A DNA stretch of 64,000 bases from Rhizobium sp. BK196 (GTDB lineage: Bacteria; Pseudomonadota; Alphaproteobacteria; Rhizobiales; Rhizobiaceae), in the NCBI RefSeq assembly GCF_014193255.1, contig NZ_JACHZB010000001.1, positions 1,086,018 through 1,150,017 on the forward strand, given 5' to 3'. Each line of letters starts with the position of its first letter. Within the stretch, counting starts at the first letter, position 1. A program made the translations under genes and the position numbers. The notes under the pieces are model-generated. The model was not told the DNA's origin. It was given only the letters and a program-made list of their open reading frames with translations, and did not search any database. Below are positions 15,183 through 23,080 of this stretch, piece by piece.

Positions 15183-15584
15183 ATGCTCTTCCCAATCCTG
15201 AGCCTGCTGGTCGGCACCAGCGTTCACCGCACCGTGGAACGCACCAAGCGCAACGGCATCTTCATCGCCGTTGCGCTGCTTTTTCTGCTGACCGCCTATG
15301 CGCTCGCCGTTACTGCCGGGGCCATCTGGCTGGCGGGCATCTATGGCGCCATCGGCGCATCCCTTTTCCTGGCCGCCTGCGCGCTGCTGATCGCGATCGT
15401 CGTCCTCATCATTATGGCGATCATGAATCATCAGGAAGCGCGCCGTGCCCGCGAACGCCGTGCGGCCATGGAATCCCTGGCAACCGTCGGCCTCGGCCTT
15501 ATCCGTTCCCAACCGTTGCTGACAGCGGGAATTGTCGCCGCTCTTGTCGCGTCCAGTCTGCTCAGCTCGAAGCATCACGACTGA
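15183..15584 (+). CDS. Phage-holin-3-6-like (YqjE-type) membrane protein
   Basis: A 133-residue membrane protein. Two strong hydrophobic segments (about 22-45 and 51-77) are followed by a basic stretch (NHQEARRARERRAAM) and a C-terminal hydrophobic segment (about 112-127). This matches the holin-superfamily III/YqjE family, which despite its name is chromosomal and probably an envelope stress protein. Start at ATG 15183, after a TAGGAGGC site; the longer frame upstream runs through the RIME-like repeat. Partner of the DUF883 gene in a likely EcfG-controlled pair. Confidence 0.75.
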   Translation: MLFPILSLLVGTSVHRTVERTKRNGIFIAVALLFLLTAYALAVTAGAIWLAGIYGAIGASLFLAACALLIAIVVLIIMAIMNHQEARRARERRAAMESLATVGLGLIRSQPLLTAGIVAALVASSLLSSKHHD

Positions 15585-15692
15585 CCATCACGTCTTTCAC
15601 GGTGATTGCCGCGGAATATGACGCGCACAGGTTTTTGGCTGCACCATACGTTGCGGCATCGTCTTGAAATCGGCCGGACGTCTTACCGCGAC

Positions 15693-15722
15693 AAAAAAGC
15701 CGGCGCCCGATGGGCAGCCGGC
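15693..15722 (-). terminator. Rho-independent terminator of nepR-ecfG
   Basis: On the minus strand GCCGGC-TGCCC, loop ATC, GGGC-GCCGGC (15722 down to 15699, one bulged base) followed by TTTTTTG. It lies about 27 bases beyond the ecfG stop. Confidence 0.8.
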
Positions 15723-15748
15723 CATCTTTCCTCCCCGGAAAAGGTCGA

Positions 15749-16303
15749 TCAGAAGGCAAAAGCCTTCGAGGTCAACGGCGCCGACGTGGCATCCGGGCCA
15801 AAATCCGCCTCGCCTGATATCTGCAGGAGATCCTGCAGCCGTTGGCGCGCGCGGTTCACGCGGCTCTTGATGGTGCCGACGGCGCAACCGCAGATTTCTG
15901 CTGCTTCCTCGTAAGAGAAGCCCGATGCGCCAACGAGAATGATCGCTTCGCGCTGATCCGGCGGCAGCTGATCCAGCGCCTTTTTGAAGTCCTGCAGGTC
16001 GAGTGCGCCGTATTGGGAGGGGTGCGTGGCCATGGATTCGGTAAACAAGCCGTCGCTATCCTGCACCTCGCGGCCGCTCTTGCGCATCTGGCTGTAAAGC
16101 TCGTTGCGCAGGATCGTGAAGAGCCAGGCCTTCATATTGGTGCCCATCTCGAAATGATCCTGCTTGGCCCAGGCCTTCATGATGGTGTCCTGAACCAGGT
16201 CGTCGGCGCGGTCGTGCCGGCCGATCAGCGATATGGCGAAAGCACGAAGACTGGGGAGGGCCGCCAGGAGTTCGCGCTTGAAGCTCGGTTGCGCTTTTTC
16301 CAT
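15749..16303 (-). CDS. ecfG: EcfG-family general stress response sigma factor
   Basis: A 184-residue ECF sigma factor. Region 2 holds RADDLVQDTIMKAWAKQDHF and NMKAWLFTILRNELYSQMRK; region 4 holds LDQLPPDQREAIILVGASGFSYEEAAEICGCAVGTIKSRVNRAR (about 115-158; key elements LPxxQREA, GFSYEEAA, GTxKSRVNRAR). In alphaproteobacteria this sigma factor recognises GGAAC-N16/17-CGTT promoters and is held inactive by NepR until PhyR~P sequesters NepR. The nepR gene is 11 bases upstream, phyR is divergent, and GGAAC-N16-CGTT sites occur four times in this window. Also called RpoE2 or RpoE4 in rhizobia. Confidence 0.93.
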   Translation of the reverse strand: MEKAQPSFKRELLAALPSLRAFAISLIGRHDRADDLVQDTIMKAWAKQDHFEMGTNMKAWLFTILRNELYSQMRKSGREVQDSDGLFTESMATHPSQYGALDLQDFKKALDQLPPDQREAIILVGASGFSYEEAAEICGCAVGTIKSRVNRARQRLQDLLQISGEADFGPDATSAPLTSKAFAF

Positions 16304-16314
16304 GCCGGTATTTC

Positions 16315-16524
16315 CTATTCGGCCATCTTTGCGGAAGCCATCATTTCGGCCTGATCGAGCTTTTCGAGCAGGTCGAGGAAGCGATCGGGAATGGCTTCTT
16401 CCTGCGCGGAGGCATAGAGGGAGCGCAACCGGATACCGATTTGATTGTTCGGATCCAGTATGTCGCTTGCCCGCAGCTCCAGCTGGCGCTCGTCGGGTGC
16501 CTCTGTCTTTTGTGTCGTCATCAA
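16315..16524 (-). CDS. nepR: Anti-sigma factor NepR
   Basis: A 69-residue protein with the NepR core IGIRLRSLYASAQEEAIPDRFLDLLEKL (about 29-57; key elements RLRxxY, EPxPDRFxxLL). NepR binds EcfG under non-stress conditions and is taken over by phosphorylated PhyR. An acidic N-terminus precedes the two-helix core, as usual. First gene of the nepR-ecfG pair, divergent from phyR, sharing a 270-base control region with back-to-back GGAAC boxes. Confidence 0.92.
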   Translation of the reverse strand: MMTTQKTEAPDERQLELRASDILDPNNQIGIRLRSLYASAQEEAIPDRFLDLLEKLDQAEMMASAKMAE

Positions 16525-16691
16525 CTAATCACTTCTTGGCTGTTGTCTCGGAATGAAAGGCAGACTCTGCTGTGAAAGTTAAATGGAAAGGATATCCGGT
16601 CGATCAAGCCGATCCTTGCAAACCCTTGATCCCGCAGATCCATTCCGTCCATATGTATCAAGACGTGACGCCCTTCATTGTCGGCTAGGAT

Positions 16692-16716
16692 AATGCGACG
16701 CCGCAAAAAAAGTTCC
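16692..16716 (-). promoter_or_regulatory. Possible EcfG promoter of nepR-ecfG (weaker -10)
   Basis: On the minus strand GGAAC (16716-16712), 16 bases, then CATT (16695-16692) instead of CGTT. It is divergent from and only eight bases away from the phyR -35 box; the two -35 elements form AGTTCC-N8-GGAACT. The altered -10 makes it less certain. Confidence 0.45.
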
Positions 16717-16724
16717 TCACCTCC

Positions 16725-16749
16725 GGAACTTTTTTAGGGAAATCGCGTT
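16725..16749 (+). promoter_or_regulatory. EcfG promoter of phyR
   Basis: GGAAC (16725-16729), 16 bases, CGTT (16746-16749), 45 bases before the phyR start codon. Implies positive feedback of the general stress sigma factor on its own activator. Confidence 0.78.
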
Positions 16750-16794
16750 TTTAAGTCATTGAAGCCACTCACCGGCTTGGAGACGGAGTTTTTA

Positions 16795-17589
16795 ATGACA
16801 CTTTCCACTCGAATTGCGCCGCACCTTCCTTATCTGCGTCGCTATTCTCGCGCACTTACCGGCACTCAGACATCAGGCGATGCTTACGTCGCCGCCGTCC
16901 TCGAAGCGATCATCGCCGATCTCTCCATATTCCCGGATACCGCGAATGACCGCGTCGCACTCTACAAACTGTTCACGCAACTGTTTGGTTCCACAGCGGT
17001 CGAGATTCCCGAACCGTCCTCTCCCTATGCCTGGGAACAGCGCGCGACGCTGAACCTTTCCAAGGTTTCTCCGCTCGCCCGGCAGGCTTTCCTGCTGGCA
17101 TCGGTCGAGAACTTCCGCGTCTCCGAGATCGCCGACATTCTCGAAATCACCGAGGAGGAAACCATGCAGTTGCTCGACAAGGCTTCGCACGAGATTTCGC
17201 GCCAGGTCGCGACCGATATCATGATCATCGAGGACGAACCGCTGATCGCCATGGATATCGAGCAGATGGTCGAAAGCCTCGGCCACCGCGTCACCGGCAT
17301 CGCCCGCACCCATGCGGAAGCCGTCGCGCTCTACAATAAAACGAAGCCGAGCATGGTGCTGGCCGATATCCAGTTGGCCGACGGCAGCTCCGGCATCGAC
17401 GCCGTCAACGATATTCTCAAGACATCGAGCGTGCCCGTCATCTTCATCACCGCCTTTCCCGAGAGACTGCTGACCGGGGAGCGGCCGGAGCCCACGTTCC
17501 TTGTAACCAAGCCCTTCAACCCCGACATGGTCAAAGCCCTGATCAGCCAGGCGCTTTTCTTCAATGAAACGACACGTGTGGCGGCCTGA
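16795..17589 (+). CDS. phyR: General stress response anti-anti-sigma regulator PhyR
   Basis: A 264-residue two-domain protein. The N-terminal half mimics an ECF sigma factor (region-2-like about 8-60; region-4-like about 100-140 with LARQAFLLASVENFRVSEIADIL). The C-terminal receiver domain has the acidic pair in MIIEDEPLIAMDIE, phospho-acceptor Asp near residue 190 (VLADIQLADG) and Lys in VTKPFNPD. Phosphorylation frees the sigma-like domain to bind NepR and release EcfG. ATG 16795 is chosen because of the GGAG at 16779-16782 and the expected length; an in-frame upstream start at 16759 is unlikely. Divergent from nepR-ecfG and followed by a candidate cognate kinase. Confidence 0.94.
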   Translation: MTLSTRIAPHLPYLRRYSRALTGTQTSGDAYVAAVLEAIIADLSIFPDTANDRVALYKLFTQLFGSTAVEIPEPSSPYAWEQRATLNLSKVSPLARQAFLLASVENFRVSEIADILEITEEETMQLLDKASHEISRQVATDIMIIEDEPLIAMDIEQMVESLGHRVTGIARTHAEAVALYNKTKPSMVLADIQLADGSSGIDAVNDILKTSSVPVIFITAFPERLLTGERPEPTFLVTKPFNPDMVKALISQALFFNETTRVAA

Positions 17590-17610
17590 AACATGAATCT
17601 CAGCCGCGCC

Positions 17611-17635
17611 GGAACCATTCCGGCAACGATGCGTT
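17611..17635 (+). promoter_or_regulatory. EcfG-type promoter of the stress kinase gene
   Basis: GGAAC (17611-17615), 16 bases, CGTT (17632-17635), about 130 bases upstream of the GTG start of the histidine kinase. Suggests that the kinase feeding the pathway is itself under EcfG. Confidence 0.7.
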
Positions 17636-17764
17636 CCGGCTCTGCCGGGACGTATTGGCGGCCTTAACGTTTTTTGCAGTGCTTGCTTTTAGAATGACCG
17701 GCATGTTTGTCGGGAGGGTAGCATTCCCTCCATATGTTCGAAGGGACTGAGGAAAGGCGGCCGA

Positions 17765-18778
17765 GTGAATACGACTGGACCACTGTCCGGAACGCCTTTC
17801 ACCACCGAAGGCAAAGCGGCCATGATGGAGCGCGCGCTCGCCAGCGCAGCCATCTCCATCCTATATCAGGATGCCAGCCTTGCCATGATTTACGCCGAGA
17901 ATCTCCTCCCCTATTTCCAGAAGCGTTTCGTGGCCGGTGGCGATGACGGCTCGCTATTCGGCGAGGCTCACGGCAAATCCCTTGCCGCGATGAAGCTCAG
18001 GGTGCTCGAAACCGGCGCCTCCAGCAATGCCGAGGTCGAAGTTGCGATCGACGGCGAAACCAGGACATTCGAACTGAAGGTTGAACGCACCGGCGCGCGC
18101 GGAAATTACGGCCTGCTTTCCGTCATCTCTGAGATTACCGAAAGCCGGCACCGCGAAAAGGTGCTGAAATCGCTGCTGCGCGAGCTTTCCCACCGCTCCA
18201 AGAACCTGCTTGCCATCATTCAGGGCATTGCCACCCAGACTGCGCGAAACACAATTTCCCTCGATACTTTCCTGACGAAGTTCCGCGGGCGCCTTCAATC
18301 GCTCTCCAACTCACAGGATCTGATCACCGATTCCAGCTGGCGCGGGGCCTTCCTGTTCGAACTCGCCGAAAAGCAGTTCGCGCCCTATTGGCCGGAAACA
18401 TCGGGCTCCATGCCGATTTCTGGCGTCAACGCGCATCTGACGCCGAACGCCGCCGTGCATCTCGGCCTGGCGCTGCATGAACTGATCGTCAATTCCGCCT
18501 CCTATGGCGCAATCGCCAGCGGCGCGACGTCGGTGACGCTGAATTGCCTCGAAACTGACATCGCCGGCCGCCGGGCAATCGAGCTCACCTGGGTGGAAGT
18601 GCTGCCAAACAGCGCCGATGTGCACGAATTCAGCGAAAACAGCTTCGGACGCACAGTGCTGGAGCGGGTCGTGCCCTCCTCCGTCAACGGCAAGGCCGAA
18701 CTGACGCTGACACCCGGCCGTATCGAATACCACCTGACGGTTCCGGAAACCGAATTCGAAATCCTCAAGCGTCCCTGA
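17765..18778 (+). CDS. HWE/HisKA_2-type sensor histidine kinase of the general stress pathway
   Basis: A 337-residue kinase without transmembrane segments. The N-terminal ~125 residues look like a degenerate PAS-type sensor (ISILYQDASLAMIYAENLLPY, then FELKVERTGARGNYGLLSVISEITESR). The H-box LLRELSHRSKNLLAIIQGIA near residue 140 is of the HWE/HisKA_2 type. The ATPase half has HLGLALHELIVNSASYGAI (N-box) and a divergent C-terminal end (SFGRTVLERVVPSSVNG). Kinases of this type phosphorylate PhyR. The start is GTG at 17765, with GGAAAGGCGG upstream. Position next to phyR and an EcfG promoter support the pathway role; the stress signal is unknown. Confidence 0.85.
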   Translation: MNTTGPLSGTPFTTEGKAAMMERALASAAISILYQDASLAMIYAENLLPYFQKRFVAGGDDGSLFGEAHGKSLAAMKLRVLETGASSNAEVEVAIDGETRTFELKVERTGARGNYGLLSVISEITESRHREKVLKSLLRELSHRSKNLLAIIQGIATQTARNTISLDTFLTKFRGRLQSLSNSQDLITDSSWRGAFLFELAEKQFAPYWPETSGSMPISGVNAHLTPNAAVHLGLALHELIVNSASYGAIASGATSVTLNCLETDIAGRRAIELTWVEVLPNSADVHEFSENSFGRTVLERVVPSSVNGKAELTLTPGRIEYHLTVPETEFEILKRP

Positions 18779-18847
18779 GGCATTCCATGCAATTTGCGGC
18801 ATTCGGCGCGATTTGCATTTTCTGACGTTGCCTGAGCTCAAACGGAA

Positions 18848-18882
18848 AAACAGCCGGCGCGAGGGCGGCGCACCGGCTGTTT
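18848..18882 (+). terminator. Terminator after the histidine kinase gene
   Basis: Perfect 10-bp stem AAACAGCCGG (18848-18857) and CCGGCTGTTT (18873-18882) around a GC-rich 15-base loop; the symmetric A/T ends could terminate in either direction. Confidence 0.7.
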
Positions 18883-19163
18883 CGACTCACCGGGAGGGGA
18901 CCGTGAGTTCGTCCGAATGATGGGTTGGGGGCGCGCATGTTGGGTCGATGCGGTCATCATCCGGATATCGCATTAACTACGCACGTTAACTTTGGTTCCG
19001 CCGTTTCGGAAAAAAATTGGACTTTTATCAATTTTTTCTCGGACACCCGAATTGGGGCGCCATCCAAATCCTTCCAATGGGAAGGCAGAGCCTGCCTAAA
19101 GAATTATCATACCAAACAAAATCAATCACTTACATGAAGTATGCGAAAGAAAATTGCCAAAAT

Positions 19164-19179
19164 TTTACCGTTTGATAAA
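19164..19179. promoter_or_regulatory. Degenerate RutR-like operator upstream of preT
   Basis: TTTACCGTTTGATAAA agrees with the RutR consensus TTGACCANNTGGTCAA at 10 of 14 specified positions and is an imperfect palindrome. It lies about 60 bases before the preT start. Weaker than the site at 26394-26409. Confidence 0.35.
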
Positions 19180-19237
19180 TTTTTGAACCTGAGTTACGAT
19201 TTCCTCACTAGCCGTTACCGATAAAGAGGGAACTTCA

Positions 19238-20599
19238 ATGGAACGTCTGGAAACTGGGATTCGTGCCGGCCGGCTTTCGTCCGCCGAGTACGAGGCTAAT
19301 TTCTCCGATCTTCATCCGCGCTTAGACAATCACGAAGCGTTGGTCGCCGCCGACCGCTGTTATTTCTGCTATGACGCACCGTGCATGACGGCCTGTCCGA
19401 CCTCCATCGACATTCCGCTCTTCATCCGCCAGATTTCGACCGGCAATCCGTTGGGTTCGGCGAAGACCATCTTCGATCAGAATATCCTCGGCGGCATGTG
19501 CGCCCGCGTCTGTCCCACCGAAGAGCTCTGCGAGCAGGCCTGTGTGCGCAATACCGCCGAAGAGCGCCCGGTCGAGATCGGCCGTCTGCAACGCTATGCG
19601 ACGGATGCGGCGATGGCCGCTGGCAAGCAGTTCTACCGACGCGCGGAACCAACCGGCAAGAAGATCGCCGTCGTCGGCGCCGGTCCCGCCGGCCTCGCGG
19701 CAGCCCATCGCCTCGCCATTAAGGGCCATGATGTGGTGATCTACGATGCCAAGCCGAAATCCGGCGGCCTCAACGAATATGGCATTGCCACCTACAAGAC
19801 GGTCGATGACTTCGCCCAAAAGGAAGTAGATTACGTCCTGTCGATTGGCGGCATTGAGGTGAAGCACGGCCAGCAGCTCGGCCGCGATTTCTCGCTCGCC
19901 GACCTGCAGAGCCAGTATGACGCCGTCTTCCTCGGCCTCGGCCTTGCCGGCGTCAACGCATTGCGCGTCGACAACGAAAACCTGCCCGGTGTCGATGACG
20001 CCGTCGATTTCATCGCCGCCCTGCGCCAGGCCAGGAACAAAGGCGACATCGCCATCGGCCGCCGTGTCGTCGTTCTCGGCGGCGGCATGACTGCGATTGA
20101 CGCCGCCGTACAGGCAAAGCTGCTTGGCGCCGAGGAAGTGACGATCTGCTATCGCCGCGGCAAGGAACATATGAACGCCTCGGAATTCGAGCAGGATCTC
20201 GCCACCTCCAAGGGCGTCATCATCCGCCATTGGCTGGCGCCGAAATCCATCCTCTCGCAGGACGGCAAGGTGGCGGCGATCGAGGTGGAATATACCAGCC
20301 TCGTCGACGGCCGCCTCACCGGCACCGGCGAGACCGGCGTCATCGCCGCCGATCATATCCTGAAAGCCATAGGCCAGGCCTTCGAAGCCTCCAGCCTCGG
20401 CGCGCTGAGGATGGAATCCGGCCGCATCGCGGTTGATGCTGAAGGCCGCACATCGATCGAAGGTGTGTGGGCCGGCGGCGACTGCGTCTTTGGCGGTGAA
20501 GACCTGACCGTATCTGCCGTCGCCCATGGCCGTGATGCGGCCGAATCCATTCACCGCACCCTCACTGCTGCAGCCGCTCCGGCTGTCGCTGTCGCCTGA
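19238..20599 (+). CDS. preT: NAD-dependent dihydropyrimidine dehydrogenase subunit PreT
   Basis: A 453-residue flavin/Fe-S subunit. The N-terminal domain carries cysteine motifs for two [4Fe-4S] clusters, CYFCYDAPCMTACPTS (about 41-56) and GGMCARVCPTEELCEQAC (about 85-102). It is followed by an FAD site VVGAGPAGLAAA (about 145-156) and an NAD(P) site VVVLGGGMTAIDAA (about 278-291). With PreA it reduces uracil and thymine to dihydro forms using NADH, the first step of the reductive pyrimidine pathway; it parallels the N-terminal half of eukaryotic DPD. AGAGGG precedes the ATG. preA follows after 15 bases. Confidence 0.94.
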   Translation: MERLETGIRAGRLSSAEYEANFSDLHPRLDNHEALVAADRCYFCYDAPCMTACPTSIDIPLFIRQISTGNPLGSAKTIFDQNILGGMCARVCPTEELCEQACVRNTAEERPVEIGRLQRYATDAAMAAGKQFYRRAEPTGKKIAVVGAGPAGLAAAHRLAIKGHDVVIYDAKPKSGGLNEYGIATYKTVDDFAQKEVDYVLSIGGIEVKHGQQLGRDFSLADLQSQYDAVFLGLGLAGVNALRVDNENLPGVDDAVDFIAALRQARNKGDIAIGRRVVVLGGGMTAIDAAVQAKLLGAEEVTICYRRGKEHMNASEFEQDLATSKGVIIRHWLAPKSILSQDGKVAAIEVEYTSLVDGRLTGTGETGVIAADHILKAIGQAFEASSLGALRMESGRIAVDAEGRTSIEGVWAGGDCVFGGEDLTVSAVAHGRDAAESIHRTLTAAAAPAVAVA

Positions 20600-20614
20600 A
20601 GGGGAGAATGAACA

Positions 20615-21928
20615 ATGGCTGATCTCCGCAATAATTTCGTCGGCATCAAGTCCCCAAACCCCTTCTGGCTCGCCTCTGCACCGCCGACCGACAAGGCCTA
20701 CAATGTCGAGCGCGCCTTCAAGGCCGGCTGGGGCGGCGTCGTCTGGAAGACGCTGGGCGAGGAAGGCCCGCCTGTTGTCAACGTCAACGGCCCGCGTTAC
20801 GGCGCGATCTGGGGCGCCGACCGCCGCCTGCTCGGCTTGAACAATATCGAGCTCATCACCGACCGCGACCTGCAAACCAATCTCAGGGAAATGAAGCAGG
20901 TCAAGATGAATTGGCCGGACCGGGCGCTCATTGCTTCGATCATGGTCCCGTGCGAGGAACAGGCCTGGAAGGCCATCCTGCCGCTGGTGGAAGAGACCGG
21001 CGCTGACGGCATCGAACTGAATTTCGGCTGTCCGCACGGCATGTCCGAGCGCGGCATGGGCTCGGCCGTCGGCCAGGTGCCGGAATATATCGAAATGGTC
21101 GTGCGCTGGTGCAAGCAGTACACGCGCATGCCCGTCATCACCAAGCTGACGCCCAACATCACCGACATCCGCCGCCCTGCCCGCGCCGCCAAGGCCGGCG
21201 GCACGGATGCCGTATCGCTGATCAATACGATCAACTCGATCGTCTCGGTCGATCTCGACAATTTCGCCCCTAACCCAACGGTCGGCGGCAAGGGCAGCCA
21301 TGGCGGCTATTGCGGCCCGGCGGTGAAGCCGATCGCGCTCAACATGGTCGCCGAGATCGCCCGCGATCCGGAAACCTACGGCCTGCCGATCTCGGGCATC
21401 GGCGGCATCACCACGTGGCGCGATGCAGCCGAATTCCTGGTGCTCGGCGCCGGCAACGTGCAGGTCTGCACCGCAGCCATGACCTACGGCTTCAAGATCG
21501 TGCAGGAGATGATCACGGGCCTCTCGGACTGGATGGATGAAAAGGGCCACAAGACCCTCGACGACATCACCGGCCGCGCCGTTCAGAACGTCACCGACTG
21601 GCAGTACCTCAACCTCAACTACATCGCCAAGGCCAAGATCGATCAGGACGCCTGCATCAAATGCGGCCGCTGCTACATCGCCTGCGAGGACACTTCGCAC
21701 CAGGCGATCACCAACTTCGTCGACGGCGTTCGCCATTTCGAGGTGATGGACGAGGAATGCGTCGGCTGCAATCTCTGCGTCAGCGTCTGCCCGGTAGAAA
21801 ACTGCATCACCATGGAGCAGCTTCCGGCTGGCGCTCTGGACAAGCGCACCGGCAAGGTGGTCGACCCGAATTACGCCAACTGGACGACACATCCAAATAA
21901 CCCGATGGCGCGCCAGGCTGCGGAGTAA
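20615..21928 (+). CDS. preA: NAD-dependent dihydropyrimidine dehydrogenase subunit PreA
   Basis: A 437-residue catalytic subunit. An FMN-binding dihydroorotate-dehydrogenase-like barrel (about 1-330) contains LNFGCPHGMSERGMGSAVGQ, the DPD active-site segment with its catalytic cysteine. A C-terminal ferredoxin-like part holds two [4Fe-4S] motifs, CIKCGRCYIAC (about 348-358) and CVGCNLCVSVCPVENC (about 380-395). It reduces uracil/thymine at FMN with electrons passed from PreT. It corresponds to the C-terminal half of eukaryotic DPD. It is followed by a strong terminator, so preTA is a two-gene operon. The next enzymes of the pathway are encoded from 26.5 kb. Confidence 0.94.
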   Translation: MADLRNNFVGIKSPNPFWLASAPPTDKAYNVERAFKAGWGGVVWKTLGEEGPPVVNVNGPRYGAIWGADRRLLGLNNIELITDRDLQTNLREMKQVKMNWPDRALIASIMVPCEEQAWKAILPLVEETGADGIELNFGCPHGMSERGMGSAVGQVPEYIEMVVRWCKQYTRMPVITKLTPNITDIRRPARAAKAGGTDAVSLINTINSIVSVDLDNFAPNPTVGGKGSHGGYCGPAVKPIALNMVAEIARDPETYGLPISGIGGITTWRDAAEFLVLGAGNVQVCTAAMTYGFKIVQEMITGLSDWMDEKGHKTLDDITGRAVQNVTDWQYLNLNYIAKAKIDQDACIKCGRCYIACEDTSHQAITNFVDGVRHFEVMDEECVGCNLCVSVCPVENCITMEQLPAGALDKRTGKVVDPNYANWTTHPNNPMARQAAE

Positions 21929-21946
21929 TACCCCCGAAAGCCTGAT

Positions 21947-21977
21947 GAAAAAGCCGCCCGTCCAAGGCGGCTTTTTC
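21947..21977 (+). terminator. Rho-independent terminator after preA
   Basis: Perfect 12-bp stem GAAAAAGCCGCC (21947-21958) and GGCGGCTTTTTC (21966-21977) with a 7-base loop. It also serves the convergent regulator gene ending at 21996. Confidence 0.9.
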
Positions 21978-21995
21978 TTGCCCGTTACCCGGCCC

Positions 21996-22976
21996 TCAAA
22001 GGCCGAACGACTTCCTGTAAGCGCTCGGGCTCGTCCCGAGCCGCCTGCGGAAATGATGGCGCATGGTCGCCAATGTCCCAAACCCACTGGCAAGAGCAAT
22101 ATCGTCGAGCGACACCGCAAGCTGCTTTTCCAAGAGTTCACGCGCATGCCGCAGCCGCTCCTTCAGCAGCCACTCGCCGACGCTGTCGCCTGTCGTCGCC
22201 TCGAAGCGGCGCTGGAAGGTGCGCATGCTCATGCCGGCCTTGCCTGCAAGCAAGCTGATCGGCTGCTCATCGGAAAGCCGTTCGCGCATCCATTCGATCA
22301 GCGGTCCCAAACGAATGCCTTCGCGCTCTTCCGGCACGGGCGCAGCGATGAATTGCGCCTGCCCGCCCTCGCGATGCGGCGGAACGACGAGCCGCCGCGC
22401 CACGCTGTTGGCCGCGTCGGGCCCAAAATCACCGCGCACCACATGCAGGCAGAGGTCGATCCCTGCGGCACTGCCGGCCGCCGTCAGGATGCTGCCCTCA
22501 TCCATGTAGAGCACGTCGGCATCGAGCGCGATGTCAGGGTAGCGTTCGGCAAGCGAGGCGACATAGCGCCAGTGGGTCGTCGCCCGACGCCCGGCAAGCA
22601 GCCCGGCAGCGGCAAGCACGGCGACACCCGAGCAGAGCGACATCACTCGCGCGCCCCGTTGGTGCGCAGCACGCAAGGCAGCAGTCAGGGTTTCCGGCAC
22701 CGGCGCATCGATCGCCCGCCATCCAGGCGCAATGATGAGATCCGCCTCGCCGAGCAGTTCGAGCCCCTCGTCGACCGCGACCGTCAGCCCACCAGCGGCC
22801 CGCAGCGGACCTGACTCTACGCCGGCGACCGAGAAGCGATACCAGCCCTCCCCCATCTCCGGCCGCGGCAGGCCGAAGACCTCATAGGCGATACCGAATT
22901 CGAAGGTGCAGAGCCCGTCATAGGCCAGCGCTACGACATGCGGCCCACGCGTCTTGTGCACATTCGATTCTGGCAT
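21996..22976 (-). CDS. GlxA family transcriptional regulator (DJ-1/PfpI + AraC)
   Basis: A 326-residue regulator. The N-terminal DJ-1/PfpI-like domain (about 12-190) includes VVALAYDGLCTFEFGIAYEVF and VMSLCSGVAVLAAAGLLAGRRATTHW (about 115-140; nucleophile-elbow cysteine in LCSGV). The C-terminal AraC domain has two helix-turn-helix units (KAGMSMRTFQRRFEATTG and ALASGFGTLATMRHHFRRRLGTSPSAYRKSF). ATG 22976 is chosen; a TTG at 23006 would lengthen it without conserved sequence. GlxA-type regulators commonly control nitrogen-compound catabolism or neighbouring genes. It is divergent from the rhodanese gene, a plausible target. Confidence 0.88.
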   Translation of the reverse strand: MPESNVHKTRGPHVVALAYDGLCTFEFGIAYEVFGLPRPEMGEGWYRFSVAGVESGPLRAAGGLTVAVDEGLELLGEADLIIAPGWRAIDAPVPETLTAALRAAHQRGARVMSLCSGVAVLAAAGLLAGRRATTHWRYVASLAERYPDIALDADVLYMDEGSILTAAGSAAGIDLCLHVVRGDFGPDAANSVARRLVVPPHREGGQAQFIAAPVPEEREGIRLGPLIEWMRERLSDEQPISLLAGKAGMSMRTFQRRFEATTGDSVGEWLLKERLRHARELLEKQLAVSLDDIALASGFGTLATMRHHFRRRLGTSPSAYRKSFGL

Positions 22977-23080
22977 GATCTTTACGCTATCCGTCGTAAC
23001 GGCCAATTTCGCTCATCACTATCATCGGCAATGATCGGCCGCAATCCAAGCCAAGACCAGCCCCAGGAAAGGACAAGATC

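Larger units (their letters stand above)
18779..19237 (+). other. 459-base intergenic region upstream of preT
   Basis: Holds a terminator hairpin (18848-18882), then an unusually AT-rich stretch (about 18990-19200) relative to the rest of the window, with runs such as GAAAAAAATTGG and CAATTTTTTC. A RutR-like palindrome lies at 19164-19179 and an AGAGGG ribosome site at 19227-19232 just ahead of preT. A 70-codon frame at 18925-19137 has atypical codon use and no ribosome site, so I do not call it a gene. The AT-rich tract could carry the promoter and nucleoid-protein sites for preTA. Confidence 0.6.

Noticed and set aside
15183..15584. Holin-like gene as a sign of a prophage
   Set aside because: No other phage genes are nearby and the DUF883 plus holin-3-6 pair is a normal chromosomal yqjDE-like unit.
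18925..19137. 70-codon frame in the AT-rich region before preT
   Set aside because: No ribosome site and composition follows the AT-rich intergenic DNA rather than coding sequence.
19322..22147. Very long (941-codon) minus-strand open frame across preT and preA
   Set aside because: Shadow of the third-position GC bias of preT/preA; its translation has no motif, whereas both plus-strand genes have complete Fe-S and flavin motifs.
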